A DNA stretch of 7,434 nt from Bacillota bacterium (GTDB lineage: Bacteria > Bacillota > Desulfotomaculia > Desulfotomaculales > JAJYZD01), in NCBI GenBank assembly GCA_021800315.1, contig JAJYZD010000189.1:1-7434 (forward strand), written 5' to 3'. Shown here in pieces: positions 1 through 5,930 of this stretch. The notes under the pieces are model-generated. The model was not told the DNA's origin. It saw only the letters and a list, made by a program, of their open reading frames with translations, and ran no database searches. Position numbers and translations under genes: made by a program. The first letter of the stretch is position 1. Each line of letters starts with the position of its first letter.

Positions 1-2
1 GT

Positions 3-59
3 CAGCGGAAGCTGCTACTGGAAGTCATGGAAGAATGGGTTCGGCTGAACAGGCCGTAA
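3..59 (+). CDS. Possible 3' end of an unidentified gene (partial)
   Basis: From base 3 the plus strand reads 18 codons (QRKLLLEVMEEWVRLNRP) and ends at a TAA at 57-59. The composition, an amphipathic Leu/Glu/Arg helix, is more protein-like than the other two frames, so this may be the C-terminus of a gene that enters from the left. It is too short to assign a family. A second open frame on the same strand (bases 2-130) is the main competitor and looks less like protein. Confidence 0.25.
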   Translation, partial: QRKLLLEVMEEWVRLNRP

Positions 60-578
60 AGGTCTTTGCCTGGGCAGCGTGCGGTTTCGGCATAAACGTT
101 AAAGCCAGCAACGTAAACACTTTTCCGGGCTAAGTTCTGGACTGTTTTCTTGCTGCATTTTCTACGTCTTTAGACGCATTTTTATGAAGGTGTACAGGAT
201 CCCCCCGGGAATCAACGCACGGGCGTACGGATCGTAACAACTTCGCTCGTTTTCCGGCCTTTACGCCTCGATCGCGCGCATAATGGCCACCCCTTCAGCA
301 GATCCACCGGATTGGTTTTTCTTCACACAAAAGATCTCCGTTCTTAACGACTATCAGGTTAGACCAGGGGAGGTTACACTCCCCTCGTCTTACAACGAAT
401 ATCAACGGGGTATCCTTTGTGGATAAGTCGAATTGTCCCGAAAAGTCAGGGGATTCCTTGTGACCTCATACCCGGACCGCCCGCACCGGCGTCAGTCCCT
501 CTTCCTAATGCCGCCTCAAGATTCCAGTCTGGTCTCTTTAAGAATCATGCGTCCTATTGTCGAATATAAACCTGACAG
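60..578. other. Gene-free stretch with hairpins; possible decayed IS end
   Basis: No reading frame here looks coding. Visible structure is a hairpin at 361-390 (listed separately), a short stem CGTC/GACG at 165-176 followed by ATTTTT, and, on the minus strand at about 434-457, GGAATCCCC followed by a short imperfect stem. That last pattern recalls the right ends of IS200/IS605-type elements, where the omega RNA of TnpB ends. The resemblance is from memory of such ends, and the stem is only 3-4 bp, so the assignment is weak. Confidence 0.3.
361..390. repeat. Perfect-arm inverted repeat (hairpin)
   Basis: The arms AGAC-C-AGGGGAG and CTCCCCT-C-GTCT flank a 6-base loop (GTTACA). The stem is 7 bp, one C/C mismatch, then 4 bp. 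No T-run follows on either strand, so it is not a standard terminator. It could be a subterminal hairpin of an insertion sequence, a recombination site or a protein-binding dyad. Confidence 0.6.
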
Positions 579-1738
579 TTAGTCAATATATAGAGTTAGG
601 ATAAATTCTTCACCTTTCTCTTCCAGTCCTGGCTCTTTTCCTACCAAATTTATCATCTGTCTAATAATCGTGGGTATTCCCCGACCCAAGCGGTCCATGT
701 AGCGCAAATTCTGTAAATGCTGAAGCAGGAACGGGTTTCGGGAAAAAGAGACGCCGACCTTCATTTTTTCGATACTGACGGTATTAGGTAGACGGCCTGG
801 GCTGCGCACCTCGATCCGGTCGGGAAAACGAAATACCCTTATCTTGGAGCGGCCTATGCTGTAATCGCGGTGTACCACGGCGTTGACCAGGGCTTCCCGG
901 ATCACTACGACCGGGAGTATATCTTTCTCCTCCCGCCTCAGATCCTGGATCAGGGCGGGTACAGGTATACTATCGCGCATGATCGTGGCGCAGCGGTCCA
1001 CCACGTCCGGCAGCGTACCATCAATCTCCTTTTTATCCAATATATCAGTAGTTACGTCCAGTCCTGCAAACCGCGCGTAGCTTATTCCGGATTGAGGCAG
1101 ATACCGTCCTGGTTTCTTACCGAACATGAGCAGCCCGCCGACTGTGGCCGGGTATTCTTCTTCGGCCTGAGCCAGAATTTCGGCATTAACAAGAAGACGC
1201 CGGCGCAGTTCGGGAGGTTCCTCCTCAATATCGAATAGATGAAAATCAAGAAAATGTTGATGCAGTTTGGCCGTATCCAAATCCTTGTCCGAGGCCCTGG
1301 AACAGGCGTAATGTCATAGTGCAGCATACCCGGCAACTGCAACAGGCGGGCCAGGGCCTCCCTGGTAACCATGCGTTTGGTGGAACCAATGCGGATATAA
1401 TACTTCCCCGAGGAGGCCTGATACGGCTTATAGGGCCCCTTGGGAACTTTCAAAACAGCTACCGTCTTGTCTTCAATCCGGACTTTCTGAAATGACGGTA
1501 TGATTGCGGGACTGACATTGTGAGAACAAATATTCATCAGCCACTGCTCCGTATCCGTCCTCTGGACACCTTCGATCACCCCATCATCGGTCACCCCGAT
1601 AAGGATCATTCCCCCCTCGAAGTTCGCAAAAGCCACAATCTCCTCGGCCAAGTGCTCCGGCCTAACATTTTCGCGCTTAAACTCCACGCCTGAATTCTCA
1701 CCATTGGCGACTGTCTCTAGCATTTCCTGGGCTGTCAT
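579..1738 (-). pseudogene. Schlafen AlbA_2 / RecG-like ATP-binding regulator, frameshifted
   Basis: Two overlapping frames form one protein of the COG2865 type (AlbA_2 putative nucleic-acid-binding domain plus a C-terminal HATPase_c_4-like domain). The N-terminal frame (1738 to about 1297) has the AlbA_2 signature: EFKRE at residues 19-23, EEIVAFANFEGG at 32-43 and IGVTDDG at 47-53. The C-terminal frame (about 1295 to 579) has REALVNAVVHRDY, SPG, SRNP and GRG at joint residues 281-293, 313-315, 333-336 and 352-354. At 1295-1297 the coding strand reads CCA GGG CCT; one extra G gives P-G-A-S-D-K-D and joins both parts into 386 residues, near family length. This is a one-base deletion in a G run, so the gene is broken, or this is a sequencing error. 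Start ATG at 1738 follows GGAGGGG by 10 nt. Members of this family are thought to act as transcription regulators or helicase-related proteins; a precise function is not known. Confidence 0.85.
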
Positions 1739-2070
1739 GATCTAAGATCCCCTCCACAAGCAGGTATCCACACTTGCTATCAGTTTAGACCTGTTCTTTC
1801 CCGGTCAAAGTGTTAACAGGCATCTTCAAAACTGCCGGCTACGTCTGACAGCATGGATGTCGGCTTCAATTTACGGGCATGTCTCAGAAATATGTTGACA
1901 AGTCCGGCCGGTGAGATCCAGTGGACCCACCTCAACGAAGGCCCGTTCGGGTCGCGGAATCCGCAAACCCGTAAGGTTTGGGCGGAGGTGTAAGCCCTGT
2001 GGCCGATCACCCCGGTCTGACCATCACAAGGCTGTCAACTAATTTTCGAGTCCAAATGAGACATGCCAAT
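1739..2070 (-). other. Gene-free stretch, possible decayed IS200/IS605 right end
   Basis: There is no convincing gene. A minus-strand open frame of about 65 codons (2010-1813) lacks a ribosome binding site and resembles no family I know. A hairpin with 6-bp arms (CAAACC/GGTTTG, loop CGTAA) lies at 1964-1980. Further along the minus strand comes GGATCTCACCGGCCGG followed by TTGTCAAC (ending near 1892). A G/C-rich hairpin just before a TTGTCAA-like end is typical of IS605-family right ends, so this may be an old omega-RNA/right-end relic. This is an inference by resemblance only. Confidence 0.3.
1964..1980. repeat. Short hairpin CAAACC-CGTAA-GGTTTG
   Basis: Perfect 6-bp arms with a 5-base loop. 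It lies in the gene-free stretch between the AlbA_2 pseudogene and the 64-codon orphan gene. No T-run follows on either strand. It could be a subterminal hairpin of a decayed insertion sequence. Confidence 0.45.
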
Positions 2071-2265
2071 TTACGCGTCCAAAATCTTGTCCAGTCGCTT
2101 TTGAAGGGATATCTCATGGAGCCTGCCCATAGCTAAGCCGGCCTGGCCGCTCCGCAAGGCATTCAAGTCCTCTTCCCGGCTGTTTTCCCGGATGACCGAA
2201 ACCGCCACCGTTTTCGCCTTGGTGCGACCTGAATCCAACCGTGGTTTTGGCGGAATTACAACCAT
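2071..2265 (-). CDS. Small orphan protein, 64 aa, unknown function
   Basis: I do not recognise this protein. The ATG at 2263-2265 is preceded by GAGGTG at a normal distance, and the start of the gene lies about 27 nt downstream of a good promoter -10 box (2292-2297), which supports expression. An upstream GTG at 2274 is in frame but overlaps the ribosome binding site. The product begins MVVIPPKPRL, is rich in Arg and Lys (LDSGRTKAKT), and its second half is charged and helix-prone, ending QKRLDKILDA. No signal peptide, membrane segment or Cys pair is seen. It follows the broken sigma-like gene directly and might be a small DNA- or RNA-binding protein; that is a guess from composition. Confidence 0.55.
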   Translation of the reverse strand: MVVIPPKPRLDSGRTKAKTVAVSVIRENSREEDLNALRSGQAGLAMGRLHEISLQKRLDKILDA

Positions 2266-2291
2266 AGAGAACACCTCGTTCCCTCATATCA

Positions 2292-2320
2292 ATTATACCC
2301 AAGTAGGCTACAGTTTACAA
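2292..2320 (-). promoter_or_regulatory. Sigma-A type promoter of the 64-aa gene
   Basis: On the minus strand: TTGTAA (2315-2320), a 17-base spacer, then TATAAT (2292-2297), a perfect -10. It lies between the stop of the sigma-like frame (2328) and the ATG at 2265, leaving room for a short leader with the GAGGTG ribosome binding site. Confidence 0.7.
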
Positions 2321-2327
2321 CCAGAAC

Positions 2328-2535
2328 TCAACGAGGATGTCTCAGATAATCCAGTACTTTCCCCTCAATCTCACGAATTTGCAGTCGCGTGACCCCAAAA
2401 CCTGGACTCTACCTCCGCCAAAGGCCTGCATGTCCCATCTTGCAGGCCAAACCTTGTTATTATCACTTGCCGCTCCGTTTCATCCAGGCGATGTCCAATA
2501 GCTTCCAGTATCTCCTCACAGGTATACAAATGCAT
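2328..2535 (-). pseudogene. Stand-alone sigma-70 region 4-like protein, frameshifted
   Basis: The first frame reads EEILEAIGHRLDETERQVII, then TRFGLQDGTCRPLAEVESRF, matching sigma-70 region 4.1 (L-DERER-V-LRFGL-DG-RTL-EVG-RFG). At 2397-2400 a run of four T (coding strand) shifts the frame; with three T it continues GVTRLQIREIEGKVLDYLRH, then PR and a stop at 2328-2330. This second part is the region 4.2 helix-turn-helix (FGVTRERIRQIE-K-L--LR). The repaired product is only 68 aa, so regions 1-3 are absent: either an excised promoter-binding domain or the remains of a longer sigma factor. AGGAG at 2538-2542 is only 2 nt before the ATG (2535) but 8 nt before a TTG (2529), so TTG may be the real start. 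The 5' end overlaps the tail of the TnpB relic. Confidence 0.8.
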
Positions 2536-2737
2536 CACTCCTAAAAACCGATAATCGGCGTCCCGCGCCTGCAGCCCGGGGCGGTTTGCGTCCGCTGGCT
2601 TTCGTCTCTTCCCCGGCCTGAACGCGGGCTTCTTCTTCCGCGTAATATTCAATACCTATGTTCAACGCCGCCGTGTAGTCCCGGTCCCCGGCCCTCATTC
2701 CGGTGAGCGCCGCCACCTGTAACGTAAACCCGAAAGA
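2516..2737 (-). pseudogene. Relic of a TnpB-like transposase C-terminus
   Basis: The minus strand from a TAA near 2737 reads GFTLQVAALTGMRAGDRDYT, then AALNIGIEYYAEEEARVQAG, and ends at a TGA at 2516-2518. GDRDYTAALNIG matches the last RuvC/zinc-ribbon block of TnpB proteins (C-CG---RD-NAA-NI), but the expected CxxC pairs are missing and no N-terminal part exists, so it is a remnant. The stretch ETKASGRKPPRAA is closely matched by the reading frame at the right end of this window (nucleotides 2571-2607 against 7398-7434, 31 of 37 identical by my count), so both derive from the same element family. The last residues, near 2540-2516, overlap the sigma-like frame and are probably not native. Confidence 0.6.
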
Positions 2738-2778
2738 TTAGCCGGCAACCAAGACCTTGAGATGTAGCCCGCCTCTCC

Positions 2779-3183
2779 TCACTTTCCGGGGACAAGCTGG
2801 AATCCTGCCTGAGTAAAATGGCGGTCAAAAGCAAATACCCTGCTCAGGCCAAGTTTTTTCATAAAGACAAAACTTGTGCAATCAGTAAATGAAAAGTCCT
2901 TGTCGTGATATGTACTGAATGTCAGCCAGGAGTCCTTCCAAGCGTCTTCATCCATCCACAAAACCTCAACGACCGCGCTGTTTTGAACCGCCTGCCCGAA
3001 CTTCACCGCGTTGGCGTGGCCGGTTCTCATGCGGAGTAGGGTTAAGGTTTCGTCCATTACATAATCACTGGTATACAACCATGCCCCCATTCCCTGGATA
3101 CTTTTCCAGAGCCGGGCGGCTTGATCGTGGTTTTGATCCGACCTGTCCGTCAAAGCGCACCATGCCGAAGTGTCGACAAACAT
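2779..3183 (-). CDS. PIN-domain ribonuclease toxin (VapC-like)
   Basis: The 134-aa product has the PIN fold signature: FVDTSAW with D4, DETLTLL with E45, FTDCTSF with D101, and FAFDRHF with D120. These four acidic residues make the metal-binding nuclease site in VapC-type toxins, and full PIN length (about 130-140 aa) is present, so it is probably active. PIN toxins of this class cut tRNA or rRNA and stop translation; the target cannot be read from sequence. Its ATG overlaps the antitoxin stop by one base (TGATG), which is typical translational coupling, and GGAAGGGTGGGG lies just upstream. It is co-transcribed with the ribbon-helix-helix antitoxin and is the last gene of that operon. Confidence 0.9.
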   Translation of the reverse strand: MFVDTSAWCALTDRSDQNHDQAARLWKSIQGMGAWLYTSDYVMDETLTLLRMRTGHANAVKFGQAVQNSAVVEVLWMDEDAWKDSWLTFSTYHDKDFSFTDCTSFVFMKKLGLSRVFAFDRHFTQAGFQLVPGK

Positions 3184-3431
3184 CAGTCCCCACCCTTCCG
3201 TTGACCGTACAGGTAGTCATCGTGTCTTTCCGAGAGATCTCCCAATCCACTGCTACCCATACCGGCAATCAGCCAGATTGGATCAGTCGGGTCGGCTGTT
3301 TGTTCGCTTGCCAAATACACCCTCAAGGATTCCCGGATCTGTTCGGACATAGCCTTCTTGGTTTTCCTGGCCCGCTGTTTCAGGGCAGCATAGAGTTGAT
3401 CAGAAAGGTAGATCTGCATCCTTACAGACAC
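3183..3431 (-). CDS. Ribbon-helix-helix (CopG-like) antitoxin, VapB-like
   Basis: With a GTG start at 3431 the product is 82 aa. AAGGGGGG at 3438-3445 sits 6 nt upstream, which decides this start; an ATG at 3467 lies inside the promoter -10 box and is not credible. Residues 4-10 (RMQIYLS) form the beta strand that reads DNA, residues 11-40 the two helices (DQLYAALKQRARKTKKAMSE and IRESLRVYL), as in CopG/MetJ-type proteins. The C-terminal part (Pro/Asp-rich, then GLGDLSERHDDYLYG) is the probable toxin-binding arm. It should bind its own promoter, neutralise the PIN toxin, and form an operon with it through a one-base overlap. Confidence 0.88.
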   Translation of the reverse strand: MSVRMQIYLSDQLYAALKQRARKTKKAMSEQIRESLRVYLASEQTADPTDPIWLIAGMGSSGLGDLSERHDDYLYGQRKGGD

Positions 3432-3457
3432 TGCGTTCCCCCCTTGCCAAGGATATA

Positions 3458-3492
3458 TGTTATACATTATACATCATTAGCCTGTTTGTCAA
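3458..3492 (-). promoter_or_regulatory. Promoter and likely operator of the toxin-antitoxin pair
   Basis: On the minus strand TTGACA (3487-3492) and TATAAT (3466-3471) are both perfect consensus boxes, with a short 15-base spacer; a TAATGT with a 17-base spacer is the alternative -10. The -10 area is built from repeated TATAC/GTATA units (plus strand TATACATTATACAT at 3461-3474), which gives overlapping palindromes such as TGTATA/TATACA. Such repeats fit binding by a ribbon-helix-helix antitoxin and so autorepression. Confidence 0.7.
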
Positions 3493-3548
3493 TACATCCC
3501 CGAGGAGAAATCCGGGTGCCCACGGGTGGCATACCGGCAAATTGCCGC

Positions 3549-4682
3549 TTACGCGTCTTCGCCCCAGGGCTTCTTCTCCGCCATCAGCCCCTGCTGCAGG
3601 TGGACGAAGTAGGGAAAGAGGAGACGGTAGACGTCGGCCAGCACCTCGGGATCGAAACCCTCCCGGCGGGCCCATTCCCGGAGACGGGTGAGCACCTCTT
3701 CCTCCCGGCCGGGGTCCCGAAGGCTGGGACGCCCCTCCTTGGCCCGGGCCACCGCCTTCATCAGGGCGGCCCGGCGGCCTAAGAGTTCCACGACCTGCCG
3801 ATCTATGGAATCAATGTTCCCGCGCAGTTCCTCCAGGCTGACCGGGTTGACCGGGGAAGGAACCGTCCCGGCCGGGTAGGAACCCAGCACCCGGATCCGG
3901 GTCGACTGCGAGAACACCGCTTCCAGGGCCTCCGCCAGCATGGGATCCTCCCGGTGGCCGATCACGTCGATGAAAAAGTGGTACTCGCCCAGGCGGTTGC
4001 CCGTGGGGCGTGATTCGATGCGGGTAAGGTTAAGTCCCCGGGTGGCGAACTCCTGCAGGATGCGGTACAGGGCGCCGGGCCGGTCCACGATGAAGACCAC
4101 CAGGGAGGTCTTCACCCCCCCCGCGGGCCGGGGCGCTTCCGTGGGACCCAGGACGACGAAGCGGGTGACGTTTTCGGCCTGGTCGTTGACCGCCGGTACC
4201 TTCACCTCCAGTCCGTAGAGGGCCGCCGCCCGGGGGGTGCCGATGGCGGCGGCTTCCGGGGCGGCCCGGGCCAGGCGGGCCGCCGCCGCGGTGCTGTCGG
4301 CGGGGGAGAGGCGAACGCGGGGAAAGTTGTGCCGCAGGTAGTTATAGCACTGGGCCAGGGCCTGGGGATGGGAATAGATGGTTTCCAGGTTCGAAAGCGT
4401 GGCGTCGGGCCGGGCCAGCAGGTTTTGCACCACCGGCAGCACCAGTTCGGCCCGGATGAAGACGTCCTCCCGGCCGGCCAGGAAGTCCAGGGTCAGGTTG
4501 ACCGAACCTTCGCAGGAATTCTCCAGGGGCACAACCGCCTCCGCCACCGTCCGGGCGGCCAGGGCCTCGAAGATCTCCGGCCAGGTGGCGAAAGGACACA
4601 GTTCCATTCCCCCCCCGTATTTGAGCGCGGCCTCCTCGGAAAACGTACCCCTTGGACCCAGGTATCCCAACAGTTGCGCCAT
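3549..4682 (-). CDS. pheA: Bifunctional prephenate dehydratase / chorismate mutase (PDT-ACT-CM order)
   Basis: A cytosolic 377-aa enzyme for chorismate to prephenate to phenylpyruvate. Residues 1-180 are prephenate dehydratase: GPRGTFSEEA (9-18), VPLENS (51-56) and the catalytic TRF motif (173-175). Residues about 191-270 are a Phe-binding ACT domain, with GALYRIL (203-209) and ESRP (223-226), so feedback inhibition by phenylalanine is expected. Residues 281-369 are an AroQ-type chorismate mutase: R287, R303/R304, K315, D323, R326, E327 and QQ 363-364 align with E. coli R11, R28, K39, D48, R51, E52 and the Q88 region, so the site looks complete. In E. coli the mutase is N-terminal; here it is C-terminal. 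Start ATG at 4682, preceded by GGGGGGAG, 17 nt after the aroF stop, so it is co-transcribed with aroF. No clear terminator follows. Confidence 0.95.
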   Translation of the reverse strand: MAQLLGYLGPRGTFSEEAALKYGGGMELCPFATWPEIFEALAARTVAEAVVPLENSCEGSVNLTLDFLAGREDVFIRAELVLPVVQNLLARPDATLSNLETIYSHPQALAQCYNYLRHNFPRVRLSPADSTAAAARLARAAPEAAAIGTPRAAALYGLEVKVPAVNDQAENVTRFVVLGPTEAPRPAGGVKTSLVVFIVDRPGALYRILQEFATRGLNLTRIESRPTGNRLGEYHFFIDVIGHREDPMLAEALEAVFSQSTRIRVLGSYPAGTVPSPVNPVSLEELRGNIDSIDRQVVELLGRRAALMKAVARAKEGRPSLRDPGREEEVLTRLREWARREGFDPEVLADVYRLLFPYFVHLQQGLMAEKKPWGEDA

Positions 4683-4699
4683 TGTACTTCTCCCCCCGC

Positions 4700-5713
4700 C
4701 TATACTTCCCGTCCTACGGCTGCGGCCACCTGCTTGATCGTAATCATCAGGGAGGCGAACTGCCCCGGATCGAGCGATTGGGCGCCGTCGCACAGCGCCC
4801 GGGGCGGGTCCGGGTGTACCTCGATGAGCAGGCCGTCCGCCCCCGCCGCGGTGGCCGCCGCCGCCATCGGCGGCACCAGCCGCCGGTCCCCCGTGGCGTG
4901 GCTTGGGTCCACGATCACCGGCAGGTGGGAAAGCCGCTTGACCAGCGGTATGGCCGAAAGATCCAGGGTGTTCCGGGTATAGGACTCGAAGGTGCGGATG
5001 CCCCGCTCGCACAGGACGACGTTCCCGTTGCCCTCCGTCATAATGTATTCGGCCGCCATCAGCCATTCCTCAATAGTGGCCGACAGACCTCTTTTCAACA
5101 GCACCGGCTTGCCGGTACGCCCCACCGCCTTGAGCAGTTTAAAGTTCTGCATGTTGCGGGCGCCCACCTGCAGCATATCCACGTACGCCACGGCCTGGTC
5201 CAGGCTCTCCCGGTCCATGACCTCGGAGACGGTGGCCAGACCGGTCTTTCGGCCCACCCGGGCCAAAAGCTCCAGGCCGTCCTTCTCCAGGCCCTGGAAG
5301 CTGTAGGGGGAAGTGCGGGGCTTGTAGGCGCCGCCCCGCAGGATACGGGCCCCGGCCTCCCCGACCCTGGCGGCGGCGACCATCAGCTGTTCCTCGCTTT
5401 CCACCGCGCAGGGACCGGCGATGACCACCATCTCCGGTCCGCCGAACACGGTATTCCCTACCGGGACCTGGCCCGGCCCGCCCCTGGCTTCCCGGCTGGC
5501 CAGCTTGTAGGGGGCCATGATGGGCACCACTTTTTCCACTGCGGGCAAAAGCTCCAGGCCCATTTCCCCCATGCGCGACCGGTCGCCCACCGCCCCGATG
5601 ACGATGCGGTTGACCCCCCGGATAAGGTGGGAGGAAAAGCCGTAGTCCGCCAGGCGCTGGTTGACCTCTTGAACCTGTTCCTCCGTGGCCTCGATATCCA
5701 TCACTACCACCAT
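4700..5713 (-). CDS. aroF: 3-deoxy-7-phosphoheptulonate (DAHP) synthase, type I-beta
   Basis: This makes DAHP from phosphoenolpyruvate and erythrose 4-phosphate, the first step of the shikimate pathway. At 337 aa it is nearly the length of the Thermotoga maritima enzyme, with an N-terminal ferredoxin-like regulatory domain (1 to about 70) and a TIM barrel. Motifs are AGPCAVES (99-105), GGAYKPRTSPYSFQG (127-141), QVGARNMQN (182-190), LKRG (206-209), CERGIRT (235-241) and DPSHATGDR (269-277). Metal ligands C102, H272, E298 and D309 fall at the very positions known for the Thermotoga enzyme, so it is probably active. The N-terminal domain suggests aromatic amino acid feedback. ATG at 5713, with GGAGGAGG (5721-5728) upstream. 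First gene of the aroF-pheA operon, behind a Phe T-box. Confidence 0.96.
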   Translation of the reverse strand: MVVVMDIEATEEQVQEVNQRLADYGFSSHLIRGVNRIVIGAVGDRSRMGEMGLELLPAVEKVVPIMAPYKLASREARGGPGQVPVGNTVFGGPEMVVIAGPCAVESEEQLMVAAARVGEAGARILRGGAYKPRTSPYSFQGLEKDGLELLARVGRKTGLATVSEVMDRESLDQAVAYVDMLQVGARNMQNFKLLKAVGRTGKPVLLKRGLSATIEEWLMAAEYIMTEGNGNVVLCERGIRTFESYTRNTLDLSAIPLVKRLSHLPVIVDPSHATGDRRLVPPMAAAATAAGADGLLIEVHPDPPRALCDGAQSLDPGQFASLMITIKQVAAAVGREV

Positions 5714-5749
5714 GAAAACCCCTCCTCCGTACTCCCGGCAACCAACGAC

Positions 5750-5791
5750 AAAGCCCGCGGCCGTCCCCTCAAGGGACGAAAGCCGCGGACT
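5750..5791 (-). terminator. T-box terminator 2 (module 2, next to aroF)
   Basis: On the minus strand AGTCCGCGGC pairs with GCCGCGGGCT (10 bp, one G/U), then an internal loop, then GTCCC/GGGAC around TTGAG. Only TTT follows, then GTCGTTGG, so the U-tract is short. The alternative antiterminator 2 (5771-5807) pairs AGGG of the T-box with CCCT of the terminator's 5' arm. Confidence 0.75.
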
Positions 5792-5829
5792 CTCGCGTTA
5801 CCACCCTCATTGACCCCTTATGGGGGGTC
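5791..5829 (-). promoter_or_regulatory. T-box sequence 2 with stem III-like hairpin
   Basis: The minus strand reads AGGGTGGTAACGCGAGA (5791-5807), near the T-box consensus AGGGTGGTACCGCG. Just before it a hairpin GACCCC/GGGGTC (5812-5829, loop CCATAA) takes the place of stem III. Confidence 0.85.
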
Positions 5830-5855
5830 CACCTCGGCGGGGTACCTTCCCTACG

Positions 5856-5886
5856 AAAAAAACCTTCCATCCCAAGGGACGGAAAG
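5856..5886 (-). terminator. T-box terminator 1 (module 1)
   Basis: On the minus strand CTTTCCGTCC pairs with GGATGGAAGG around CTTG, followed directly by seven T (5856-5862): a textbook intrinsic terminator. The competing antiterminator 1 (5874-5912) pairs AAGGG of the T-box with CCCTT. Confidence 0.88.
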
Positions 5887-5894
5887 CTTATCGC

Positions 5895-5930
5895 TCTTCG
5901 TATACCACCCTTGCCGGCACTAACGCCGAC
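5895..5930 (-). promoter_or_regulatory. T-box sequence 1 with stem III-like hairpin
   Basis: The minus strand reads AAGGGTGGTATACGAAGA (5895-5912), preceded at once by the hairpin GTCGGC/GCCGGC (5913-5930, loop GTTAGT). The core UGGU bulge is intact; the following ATAC departs from the usual ACCG. Confidence 0.85.

Noticed and set aside
165..183. A rho-independent terminator on the plus strand (CGTC-TTTA-GACG then ATTTTT).
   Set aside because: The stem has only 4-5 bp and no supported gene ends directly before it.
1813..2010. A 65-codon minus-strand gene.
   Set aside because: No ribosome binding site, no recognisable family, and the DNA looks more like a decayed IS end.
3432..3467. An upstream ATG start for the antitoxin at 3467.
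   Set aside because: It overlaps the TATAAT box and has no ribosome binding site, whereas GTG at 3431 has AAGGGGGG 6 nt before it.
4683..5066. A longer PheA starting upstream of 4682.
   Set aside because: The added residues lie antisense-free but out of frame inside aroF, are Gly/Arg-rich and match nothing; the conserved dehydratase start MAQLLGYLGPRGTFS begins at 4682 behind a GGGGGGAG site.
4652..5923. A plus-strand open frame of 423 codons across the aroF region.
   Set aside because: It is the antisense shadow of aroF and its leader, a common effect of GC-rich coding DNA; it has no known motifs and crosses the T-box.
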